Of a stretch of DNA of 64,000 bases, positions 31,097-43,600 are shown piece after piece (within the stretch, counting starts at the first letter, position 1; each line of letters opens with the position of its first letter). The DNA comes from Galaxea fascicularis (taxonomy: Eukaryota > Cnidaria > Anthozoa > Scleractinia > Euphylliidae). The notes below the pieces were generated by a model that was not told the origin of the DNA, did not search any database, and saw nothing but the letters and a program-made list of their open reading frames with translations. A program made the translations under genes and the position numbers. The DNA lies in contig OX419337.1 in the NCBI GenBank assembly GCA_948470475.1, positions 1,804,141-1,868,140 of the forward strand. Direction: 5' to 3'.

Positions 31097-31682
31097 ATGC
31101 GAAAAATGGCTGGCTTTGGGATTCCTGCATCTCCTCCGCCTCCAGATCTCTCAAATCTGACAGAGGAGGAGAAGCAGATCATACAGTCAGTCTTGCAGCG
31201 ACAGAAGCAAATGGAAGATGAAACCCTTCAGATGCAACGGTGAGCTTTTAAAAACGCTTTATTTGTGTGTATTTATAACGCCATGTTGGCGTTGGGTCGC
31301 ATTGATCGTTCTTTGCGTGTTTAATTCTTATCTGTTTCAAATTCCCATCCTTTGTGAATAACAGTCGCTTCAAAAGAGTTGTGTTGGGGAATTGTATCAA
31401 ATTTTGATCGTGCCTGAATCTTTTTTACGCTTCACTGGTATCGAAATTAAACAAGTGTAAACTTTTGGGTTCGCTTGCAGAAACCTTCAGAAGGAAGTCG
31501 AAAGCTACCAGAATAGAGTGGAACGGAAGACCGGTCCGTCGGACTATTCCAGGGAAGACAATGTCTGCGAAATTTGCCACAAGACAAAATTTACAGATGG
31601 AGCGGGTAGAGAATGCAAATACTGTAAACTCAAAGTCTGTGCGAGATGTGGTGTTGAAGTCACCATTCCGGGATCAAAACAG
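31097..31682 (+). CDS. RIMS1: RIM exons 1-2: Rab3-binding helix and zinc finger
   Basis: Exon 1 (residues 1-47) contains PDLSNLTEEEKQIIQSVLQR, the conserved start of the RIM Rab3-binding helix. Exon 2 (48-115) has NVCEICHKTKF and ECKYCKLKVCARCG. Together with WVCLVCQKKQE from exon 3 this gives four Cys-x2-Cys pairs (77/80, 93/96, 101/104, 120/123), the eight zinc ligands of the RIM finger, which binds Munc13. The spacer between helix and finger is much shorter than in vertebrate RIMs. The exon 1 donor leaves CG, completed by A of exon 2 to Arg. Confidence 0.93.
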
Positions 31683-34600
31683 GTGAATTTTCAAATTCTT
31701 TGAACATTTTCTACACGAAAATGTGTAATAATATCATTTGTTATTTCTACCCGTCGTTCATATGCTTTCATTGTTTAAAGATTCTTTGAGGGTCAGCAGA
31801 TTCGTTTAAGTTATCATGAATCCAGACTTAACCCTAATCGTGCCACGGGCCGATCTGATCGGCCTCGTGTGGCCTCAGAACTAAAAGTCAATTTCATTGG
31901 CTACTGACAACAAAAGAAGAGGTACCCGACCAATCAGATTTGCTCTTATGTTGCTACGAAGATAGTTTCGTAATTCTTCGCCTTATCGTTGTGAGAGCGA
32001 CAATTTTTTCCGAACATGAGGGTCCTTTTGTGGAAGCAAGGAATGCAACATGGCGGCCATTTTGTTTTCCTCGGCTTTTTGGTCCCAATTCATTCTTATT
32101 TCCGACAGAACTGTTGGAGAAAACCGAAGGAATTTAATCGCCAAGATGTAAAAATTGGTTGGCAGTAAGTAGATTGTTATGGGTTTTCCTCTAGAAGATT
32201 AAATCTTCGATTCATTTCACCTTGTGCTGTTTGGACTTCGCCACCTCAAACGGAGCGCGCGTGTACTCACGAATTTGGATTTGCAGCGTAGCTTGCCTTT
32301 ATCTTTATATATTTTGGATTATATCGAGAGGTTAGTGTTTCTGCTACACATTGGGTGGTTCTTGGATAGCCGAGACTAAAACATGAAGGTACAGTGAGGG
32401 ATTTATTTTACATAGTTTCTCGTGATTGATGTATATTTGAGAACCTTTGATGCACGCTCAGCAGCGTCGGCACGATTAGGGTTAAACTTCTCCGACTTAC
32501 TCCGCTTAGAATTTTAACTAACTTTGCGTTTTTTCTTCTCTCCCATGGACACGATGATGATTCATCCCCTTGTTATCTTCACAGACTTCGGTAAGTCAAA
32601 ATATAATTTTAATCTGTTATTTTTGCACCTTACAGCTTACTTCAAGACTTGAGATCTCCAAAACCATTTGCTGAGAACCGCTTTCTCAAGCGATAGGTCG
32701 TAAACAGTACTGTTGACAACTCAAGCTTTCGCTCATGTATTTTTAAAAACATCCACTTTGTCGATTTAGTTGCGTTAGAATTTCTTTTTCAGTCAGGATT
32801 GAACAATTTTATCGCTGCGAACAATCGGTGATTTGCTTTCGGCGGCTTAAACTTTCGGGCATAATTTGTAATAATTACTCCGGAGTAAATTTTGTTCGCG
32901 AGAAGTTTTGCTGTTGTTATGTAGCTTGTCTGGTGAGACACAGAAATTTTGCCGGAGGAGTGTTGCTTTTCATCTAACTTATTTATAATTTTACGTCGCC
33001 GATGAAGTCTTACAAATATGAGAATTTAAGGCATTTTAGTAAATCCCCTTGCAAGCAACTGTGTAGATGCTTTTAAATACTTTATTTTCTCTATTTCTGA
33101 AGGAGTGGGTATTACTCTAATTTGAGCCTCATGTTTCCTTGTAGCAATTTTAAATTCTACAAAATCAGACGCAAATGGCACACAGGTGTAACGAGTTGAC
33201 CCACCCTCACTTTTCCTTGACAAACAAACTATTTAAAGAGCGTATCCGTAAAAATTTGAATTCTTATAAACTGCCAAGAAGTTTACTTCTTCCTGTGTTT
33301 TGGCGTTAGAGATGTGTAAAAACCGTTTATTTTTTCCGTTTGGTATTTTTTTTGGCAAAAACATACCAGGCGCATAGTAGTGGATCTATTGTACAGTGTG
33401 TATTTGAAGAGCTTGCATTGTGCAAATACTTGGCAAATTTTGTGATTTTCTATTTACAGGATTTCATGTCTTGATTGAAATAACTGCACTTCACATTTCG
33501 TGCTACATATTAAAACAACATTGATATATTTCTTTCATCCTTGAAAATATTATATTGTGCATTCTTATTACAAATTGAGCTGAAGGCAATATACATATTT
33601 CTTCAGGTTATATTCAGTGCATTAGAGTCTTGCCATCTGATGTAACTTTAGTGGATGACCTTCTTAGCCTAAACAGCTACAAATATCTTACTTTCTTATG
33701 AAAGTTTAAAGAATACTATATTTATTTCTTATCATTGGTTATTCGGTGTAGCAAACTAAACCAGATCTTTCGGTTTTATTATTTGTCGCCTTAACCACAG
33801 GTCATTTCCTTTTTGCAACCTTCTTATTTGCAATTACAAAAACATAAATTTAAACTTTTATGAGATTGTAAAAATAAAACAAGCCCCTTTTCAGTTCCTT
33901 TTTGATGCTTCAAAAGTCGCTTCCTCATTGTAAATGTTAGAAAATGATGTTGTTACTATGGGATGCTTGAGGGTTTTAACATGGGAAATGCCATTACACT
34001 ACTAGACCAAAGAGAAAATATTTAAACCAGCTATAACAGATAAAATCTAATGTGTCAATCCTTATTCCTGGAGATTTTCCACAAAATTTACCCTGTGTAA
34101 TTGACTGCTGTGAGATACACCACTTGAGCTGATTAAAAAAATTAACAGAAGCTTATCTTTCCATATGAGAATTCTTGAAGTTCATACCTTTGATCTGGTG
34201 ATTGTCAAATTAACAGTAAGAGAAGTTTATCAGTGTTGGTGCTTGATTAAAAATTTTCATAAACTCAAACATAAATTTATAATGTACTGTACTTAGATGA
34301 CACTGGTAACACGCAAAAAACATTTTTTCTGCTTTCTGGAAAGTACTTTTTCTATTTCTGTTATGGAAATGTTCTTTTTAAATTTCTTGTATTTGTAATC
34401 TAAGTGAAATTTTGAAATGATATCATGAAGTTTAAGGCATTTGCTGCTTTTTTCACCTGTGTAACAATAATTATTTTGGGTCTTGAAGCCAAAACAAAAT
34501 ACACTCCAAAAAGCAACAGTTTTCTGAAGAATAATTGTTTCCCAATAATGCTATAAATTGCTAAATTGTTGTTTTCTGTTTTGGAGTAACTGCTGAATAC

Positions 34601-37600
34601 CCCACCACTATTGTCTTCTTGTAGGGGCATCGTTTTAAGAATGAGACAGATAACAATACACACTATTCACATGCAAACAAGTGGCAGGGTATTCAGCAGT
34701 TTAGCTTCTGTTTCCTCGATCTGTTAGCTCCAGCATTTCCCGTCCAATTGCAAGTAAAAATAATTAATACCAGCAGTGCTAATTAAAATTAACATTTCTT
34801 GATTGGCTTGTAAGAGTTGCTCCAATTTTAGCTTTAAGTGTTACTCTCTGGGTAGCCTCCTTCTTGTCTAGTCAAAGCACTTACAAACAAGAAGAAGCCA
34901 CCAAATTTTAAAAATTTGAAGTGATTATGATATATCTATTAAATTAATTGAGCAATAATCTACATTTGTTTATTCATAAGTCATTCAGTTTTTTATACTT
35001 TTTTTAAAGTTGAATTTTTTTTTTGTAGCAACCCTCCATGAACTGTCTGTGTTTCTTTAATGTGTTTTGTTTAGACTAGAGTATAGTGCTCAATCAAAGC
35101 TAGTGTAAACTCTTAGGTATAGTTTTTAACAGTGTGAAGAGTTGGTTGCCTTCTCTCCATGATTATTTTAAATATGTTGAAGCTATTGTTTATGTTTGAA
35201 TTTAACTTTTTACTGATGAAGACATATACTTTGTAGAATTCTTTTATCATTTAAGGGTGTTATTTTGAGGTGGCTATTAAATTTTGGTTTTTCCAAAATT
35301 ATGCATTGCACAAAAGTCTGCAAACTCTAATGGATCTTGTAGTTTGACTTGGTCATTGTAATAACATGTTATAAAGCTTTCTAAAAAGAGCAGTTTCATT
35401 CTTGCCACTTTTGAGTTTTCATCGTGTATGAAACTTGTCAATGAGAAAGTTGTTTTTAATGTAAGAAAGGTCAAAAGAGAGGTAAAGGCCATTTTATTTA
35501 CTCCTCCTTGGAGTTTCACTTGCAACAAAAAGTCACCAAACCAATCCATGCATTGCATTCGTACTTGTATACCCAACGAAGAAACCTTTTTTTGGCAGCA
35601 GTGTTTCGTAAGAAAAAAGTGAAAATAAGTATTAGTTTTTGTTCTTAGAGCCATGCTTTTCCAAGATAACCATTTTAGTTTGTAAACAGGTTTAATGTTT
35701 TATTTTCCAAACCTAAAATGTTGAACATTGCTATTAAAATGTGTACCGGTAACATGGCATGCATGACTACTAACTTTTCATTGTGACATTGGCTGTTAGA
35801 TCTGTATAAAACAAAGAAGGCTTGCGAGGAGTGTCTTACTAAAATCTATCCCTTGGCAAGATTTCTTCAGTGGTATACAACTGCTACCAGTAATTCTTAC
35901 ATTTAAGCACCCAACTAATTAATCTGCTATACACTTTGTTTCTAGTGAGGCTAATTTTAACTCCTACTCAATTAATTCAGAAAGTTCACATTTTCCTTTA
36001 ATTTCCCAAGCTGAGATAATATGTAAGCTGTCATACTCTGAAAGATGATATCGGGACTTGTCAATATAGAGAACAGTTCTGTAACTGTAGTTTATAAATT
36101 GATTATTGATTACCTTGAGGAGAGTGGTACCTCAAATGGATCATTTACAGGAGGGAGGAATGAAATAAGTAAAGCAAAGCACAAGTAGAATGATAAATAA
36201 AAATAATTTATAATGTGGAAGCTATGCCAAGATGTTCAAGTGTAGAGAGGTTGCACTTCAGATTTGGCCTTGCGACATCATGGGAAAATAACTATTTCCC
36301 TGTAACTTCATGGTGGTCAGGGTTGTCTATCATTGTTACAGTTACCGTATTTAACTGTAAAGTTGTGATTATTGTAAGTCTGTTCTTTTCCTTCCTGCAT
36401 GCTAAATCTTGGTGTTGTCTGCATTGTCTTGCAGCCTAAGGTATCCAACCTGTCGGACATCATTGTTAGTATAAGCTGTCTTGTCTTGTCTTGTCTTGTC
36501 TTGTCTCTGTCAGTCTTGCTTTAAAAATAAGTTAAAGCTGTTAAGGGTGTATTAATTTGTTAAACTTTCTTGCAGCAAGGACAGGGTCTTTCTCTCTTCT
36601 CCAACTTGATTCAAGATTTCAAGGCTCTTGCTCTTGGCCCTGAGGTCTGTATCTGTCTTTCATCTCTTCACATCTTAAACCTATTCAGCTGTTCTATTAG
36701 ATCTTGTCCATTCCTGAAAGCATTCAAGTCTTGGCAATTGCATTAAATGTCAACTCTCAATAGTTACATGACCATGTAAATTTAAAGTAAGGTGACTGCC
36801 ATGTGGTTGTTTTATTTGTACATCTACAGCTATATATTTTGAGTGGAGTGCTGTTTTTCTGAATTTCATAGTGCCATTCCCTTTCACACAAAACTTTGCT
36901 TTATATTACCTCTCTCTCAGTCTCCACCGAGATCTACTAGCAAACTGGTTAGAAACTCATTAACAAATCGGGCTAGGGGTAATCTTATCTGATGGGGAAG
37001 GAAGAGGAGAGATACATGTAATTGCTCCAGAATAGTATGTTGGGTAGTACTGTGGTGCTTGAGGTAATGTTAACCATAGGGAAGGGCTATAGGAAAACAT
37101 CTAGTCAAGTGCTAAATATTGGGTATCCTGTGAAGAACCAGCATTCCATGATGAGTTGGGGGGGGGGGAGGGGGGGAGACTCACTGTTGTTTAACACAGG
37201 AGACACTCTAGTGCGCTTTCACCCTTTTTATCCTTAAATCACAAAAACTTGCTGTTAAAGACTTGTATGTAGTTAGATGTATCCTTCATTCCACCATGTA
37301 AATTCCAATATCAGAAGCCTTAGAGACCTGCATTTACACGAGTCGTTTGTTCTTCTCAATCTTATGTGTTTGGCTCTCGTGACAAAAATCTTACCTTGTT
37401 CCTTTCCATTTCCCAACTCTCATTTTAGTTCCCATCAACTGTGAATAAATTATTTGTTGCCTCAACATTAATTCATTTAACATTCATTGGTAGCCTCAAT
37501 AACATTAATGTGAAAATAGAAACCATATTCTTACATCAGAAATATTGCACTTTTGCACCACCTTTTCATCTTGTTTTGAGTACTTTGTTCCAAGTTCCCT

Positions 37601-40600
37601 CTTCTGACATACAAGTTTTTTAAGATTATTTACATGTACAAGTCAATCTCTTCACAAATTGAAGGATTCATCCAGTTTTCTTCTCCTGTTAATAATATTA
37701 TTAGACTTCGAGTCTATCTCGGACGACTGATCGTTTCTGTCGCAAGGATCGTCCTGAGTGATCGCTAGAGCGTTTCCATATGATCGTCCCTGTTGCTTCC
37801 AAAAATTTGAAGTGACAGAGATGATTCTAGCGACAGGGACGACTATTTGGAAACCGGGCTTTAAGGTTATTGTAAAAAGGATCTGAGACATGTAAGGTCA
37901 AAGCATAGTGAAGGAGTAAGCATAAAATAAGATAATTTAAACTTTTGTACTTTAAATTAAAATAAATAAATAAAAGTATTTTTATAAATAAATATGAATA
38001 CCTTTTTCATATTTTTTTTGTCAACTACTGTATGTTTGCATATAAGATGTTAAAAATAAAATAAACTTAAATTTAAATGCCACAGGTTGGTAAATAACTA
38101 CATGCACTAACTAAAAATGGATCTTGGAAATTAAGTTACACATTTTTTATAGATGTCCCTGGATGAAATAATGATGAAACTGCTGAAATGTTTACTCCTT
38201 AAGTTGGCTAAAATATAAGTAATATAAAAATTTAAATGTGTCATAAATGTAAAATTATTGATCAAGAGTATTTTCTGCTAAAACCATAGACCTCACAGCC
38301 TATACATGTAAAATGCAACTTTATTAGATATTCTGACAACATGATCTGTTAGGTGAAAACTGAAAATAGAAATATATTTATACTACTCTGGTTACAAATT
38401 GCTTGGTGTTGCAGAAAAAAACGTTTTTAGATTAAGAGTATAAATATTGCTCTTTCAATTTATAGGAACTTGAAGCCTTAAGTTAAATATTAATTAAGAT
38501 GAGCATGCATAACATCTGTAGCATTAAACCCAGTGCCCTGATAGCAGGCAGAGCTTTCTTTACTACCTTAACCTTAATCTCAGAACAAAAATTGTAAGAT
38601 GTTGCTGTGTGCCATCAACAACTCATCCACCTACAAGCTGGCAAAGTGTCAAACTACATGTATAACCAGCAGGTTGTTCTTGGATGTCACCTGTTGGTTC
38701 TGTTAATACCAATAATTATTGCACCTTAGGTATTGCATGCAGGATGATATCAATTCATTTACATTTGAAGTATTATTATTATTATTATAAATTATTATTA
38801 TTATTATTGTTAGTAGTAGTAGTATGTTCATGTATGTGTCCATCTTATAATAATCTGATTTAGTACATACCACACAAATGAATAGTGCTTTTCACACGTT
38901 CTGATTGGTATTAGGAAAATACCATTCACCTCCGAGCAGCTGAAGAGAAACAAAACGGCCTCCTGTTTCAGTTTCCAAAGAGGAAATTGTTTGAACAAAC
39001 ACTAGTTCTTCAGCTTATGTGGTATATATTAAAACAATTATTTACCTCAGTGTTGGTGAAAGTGGTGGATATTTACCTTGCTGCTTTGTGGCTCAGTAAA
39101 TATCCACCACTATTCACCTCCACTTCGATGAATAACTGTTAAGTATGTTAATCTACTTGCCAGAGTTGACTTATGCATGGGAGACTTCCAGGAGATTTGA
39201 ATATCTTTATTACATTGTTGTATTAAGGTCTCCACTGGAGTTCTAAAAGAAATAAGATTTGCATCTATCATGTTTTAGAAGTGATGTTTTGTCTTAGTTT
39301 GCACTGTTTGCTTGGTCTCTTAAGTGACACTTCTGATCATGAATTTATTGAATGTTGAAGTCAGTTATAAATTATTAAGTAATAATTATCAACTGTCTCT
39401 AAAGTTAATTTTATGTATGAATTGTGGTTTCACATTCAACTGAAAAACATTGATCAATATTCATTGTGGGCATTCTCGACTCCTTTTTCTGTGAACCAAG
39501 TCTCTAATATGACCCAAACATCTGTGTTCACTCCTTGAGACAAGCTTATCAATGAAAATTGATCATCTCTGCTTTGTCTGGGAAAGACACAAAGGACCCA
39601 TGCTTGTTTTCTGTTTTCTATCTTCGCATAGGCATGCAAATTCTGGGCTAATTCCAAAAATTTAATGACAATTAAATAACAGGGTTGTCCAAAAGATTTT
39701 AAGGAGAAGGAAGATCTAGGAAAGAAGACAGCACTCAGGGTTGTAACAACACCATTTCCCCCCTACATTTTCTCTTTTTACCAGCAAATCGTAGCTGGCA
39801 AAACTTAAGGAAAGTAGCCAGCGATATCGCCAATCATGGGCGCTTTTCGACAACCCCGAATTATATTTTCTTGTTAAGACTGCACTAGAACTCAGTGCTG
39901 GTGCTGTGCAATTTTCTTGGGAATTCAAGTTGTTTTAAAGTTGAAGGGTTTTTAACTGTTGTTTTCTTCTACTATGAGTTGAAGTTGCATTATTACCTGA
40001 ACAATTTCTATAAGTTTCTGTGTCTCAGAATATAAATTTTTCACAATCTATGTTAATTTGTCAGTTTAAAAACCATGTGTGAGAAGTTGAAATTTATCTA
40101 GGCACTCTCTTTTGCATTAAAAGACTGTCTCAAAAATTCTTGGGTTCGCTAGGCTGGCATACACTGCAAGCCATTCTATAAGATTAACCTGTTAGTAATA
40201 GACACAGTTACAGGAGTGTAAGAAGGTGTTGGAAGTAATCCTGTGATGGCAAGCTTCCCTTTCCAGAGGCTTAATATATTTGTTCTCTTCATGCTGGTTG
40301 TCTTGTGATTGGACCACAATCGCATCTGGGAGGAGTACGTGTCATAGCAGTGCACCTATTGACTTCATCCTGGGTTGCCTGTGATAGACCAGCATGCATT
40401 CAGGCATGGAATATATATACTAGTGCTGTTAGTCTTTATTGAGTAGTGGATAATCTGCTGATATTTTAGTCTCTTGAATTTCTTTAACCTTGTGGGTTTT
40501 GATTTCCAAATAAAAACCTGTGCGGGTAAAGATATATAAGATATATTTTATTTTAAGTTGAAGAATTTGTTTATGATACCAAATTGATTCCTCTGGTACC

Positions 40601-43600
40601 AGTAGGTTTTAAATTCTTGGCTGAATTGATCATCGCCCCACTTACAATCAGTAGAAAACAAACTTACATGTAAGGTGAAGTGAATACTGTATGTACTCCA
40701 GCTAGGCTACGCCTCAAAATCACCTGCATACTATACTGCATGCAGGGGGTAACAAAGCTCTCTGTAAACTCAATTGGACTTTAGGATTGGATGTAACTAC
40801 TTCTTCCTTTAGCTTTTCCTCTGCTTTCTATCATTTTCAATCAACAATGGACACTAATCATGGCTTAAAGAGTGTAGGCACAGGAATAAGGTGAGAGGAG
40901 AAACATACAGCCTTTAAATTATGTCAAAACTTGAAAATTTGATTTTGATATTTTGAGTTTTATATTTTGTTCAAATTCTGCAGCTCATATTTATCATTTT
41001 CACCTGCTGTATCTGAGATTTTAGCTTGCTTTTTTCTCATTGGCAAGTAAGTTGAATTCAATTTGTAGCTTTTCTCAGGCCAAGCAAAAGTTTATTTTCA
41101 AATTTGCTTAAAATAATAATTGAGTGCAAATGTATATGGCATAGAAGAATCACAGCAACTCGATCTTGCTGCCAGACTGGTACACAAAATCGTATGTTAG
41201 CTACAACATTGCTCCAATCATAATGTGTTGACTATTGTGTAGTACATGTATGTGCCATCATTCATCCATTTTGTCAGGGTTTTTTAATACTTAAAGAATA
41301 AATGATCAAAATTATTGTGGTTTTATAATATGTGTAGACTTGAGTTGGCATGACTGAGAATTTACCAAAATTGTTTGACAGGTACAATGGTGACATTGGC
41401 TCTGAATTAATTATTGTGAGATGTAGTTCATCTCCCATCCATTTGTCTGAATACACATGTTTGCGTGTGGCTAGTAATAAGTTAAAGCCAATTAATGCTT
41501 TAAATGCATGTCATTTTACATTGGCTACAGTTGATGATTCATGGATGATTCATACCAGTGAGCTGAATCGCTGCAAATTGCTACTGAGTATGTAATGGCT
41601 AGGAAATAAAACCACAGAATGCAAAAACAGAAACGTTTTAATCCATGATTATTTAAAGATCATTATATCAGGTTCCTATGATGATTTGCATGTTTTACCA
41701 TAATGTACTTCTTGCCACTCAATCGGTGTTCACCACTTCATCAAACATACTCAGGTCATGATAGGATGGATTAAATCAACAAAAATGAAATGTCTTGTTT
41801 TTTTATATATGTCTCCCAACTTAATTATAGGATATGAAGTAAGTGGATAAAAGTGGGGGGTGGGGGTGGGGAAATATGTAAAGAATAATCTCCATTTGGT
41901 TGGGTTAATTACAGTCACCTTAGTTTGGAGGATGATACTTGTGACATTTCATTGGTTTCAATTAATGCAACCTTTTTCAGTTTTATAGAAATATTTATTG
42001 GTGGTCAAGTTGTTTTAGAAAAACTACCATAAATAAAAATATAAATTGGATAGTGTAAATAAATAAATAATACATGTAATAATTAAAAATTAATATAAAT
42101 GAAGAATTGAGAAATTAAAATATTTATGTGATTATAAATAAATCTCATATACCAGTAAATTGTCATGAACTTTGTAACATCATTGCATTACCATTATTCC
42201 ACGTATCCTCTGCGAACATTTCAGTAAACATTATATATCACTGTATGAAGTTATTAAAGTAAATATTTAAGAAAAAATAAAATAATTATGAAAATTAGTT
42301 ATGTTAATATTAAAATGACTGAATCAGTAAAGAATAACTTAATTTAAAACGTTGAAAATGAAATTTAATAATAAAAATGCAAAACATGGCGTGAACAGCA
42401 GAAAATTCACTGTGCTGTATTGAAGTGTCAATATAAGGTTTTTGTCAATGAAAAAATCTTACAAGTTGAAATACCCAGTTTTGCTTTGAGTAAGTGCTTG
42501 TTGTATGTTCATTACATGACATATTCTTCAAATTTTGGCCATTTATTCATATTTTCACTTTTTGTATTTGAACCTGCTTTGTTTAAAAATATATTCTTAA
42601 TGGTTTATGTAGGTTTTATATCCATCAAGGTTTATAAAAAATTGAGAGGAATATGATACAATACACCAGACTTACAAGTATCAATCGCCATTCTTCTTAT
42701 TTCAAGAATGGTGATTGATACATCTGTTTTGCAATACTGCAATTTTTTGTCTAACGTTTTCTGGGAAATACGTGTAGAAGTATAGTTTCTAGTGAGGTTA
42801 ATAAAGAGGGGGAGTTCAATACTTTGCAAGTACTGGCTCAATATTAACTAAATATTTTGTTGTTTGGTACATCAATCATTCACATTCTGTCAGGTACAGT
42901 AAAGCTGATTGTGTAATGAAAGTGGTAAGTCTGTCTGCTGGTTAAGTCATTTTAACACCAAAATCAACAAGTAGCCCTTTTATTTTAAAATTAGATTAAA
43001 TATTAAATTAATATTATCTCAATCAAGTTTTGATCTATTTATGGAGAAAGTTTGATAATAGAGAAAACCAGGATTCCTTGTTGCAGCAGAAATACAATAA
43101 TAATTATTGTCATGTATGTGCCACAATGGTCAAGGGTTCTTAAAAGCTTTCTTAAAACCTGTTGGTTGCAAACCTTCAGATGTGAACATTTTTGATGATG
43201 GATTAAAACATGTAGCTCCCCATTGTCTCTCTTTACTGAGTCCTGAGTTTAACCGTGGCTTTGAAGACTTTTTCAGAAACTTAAGCATTACCTTAAAGAG
43301 GGATATTTGTGGGTGGACTGCGGGAAAGGGGTAGAAACCTATGGCCTTCATGGCCTCCTAAAGTGTTCTTTATTTGACCTTATGCTACATGATTGTACTT
43401 TGAAATAACGTAACCTTATGTAATTACAGCACAGAGACATTTAATATGAAGAGAGATCTTTATTACTTGACGAGCAAATGACACTGACACTAAACTTGAG
43501 CTCAACAGAATATTAATAAGATGTTGCCAAAGCTATTGGGAATATAAACAATACAGAAATAACAAACCCTAATTGTTGTACATACTTGCTGTATATGACA

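Noticed and set aside
33000..42600. A nested gene in RIM intron 2
   Set aside because: Only short ORFs on both strands, none with recognisable residues or good flanking splice signals apart from the weak cassette candidate.
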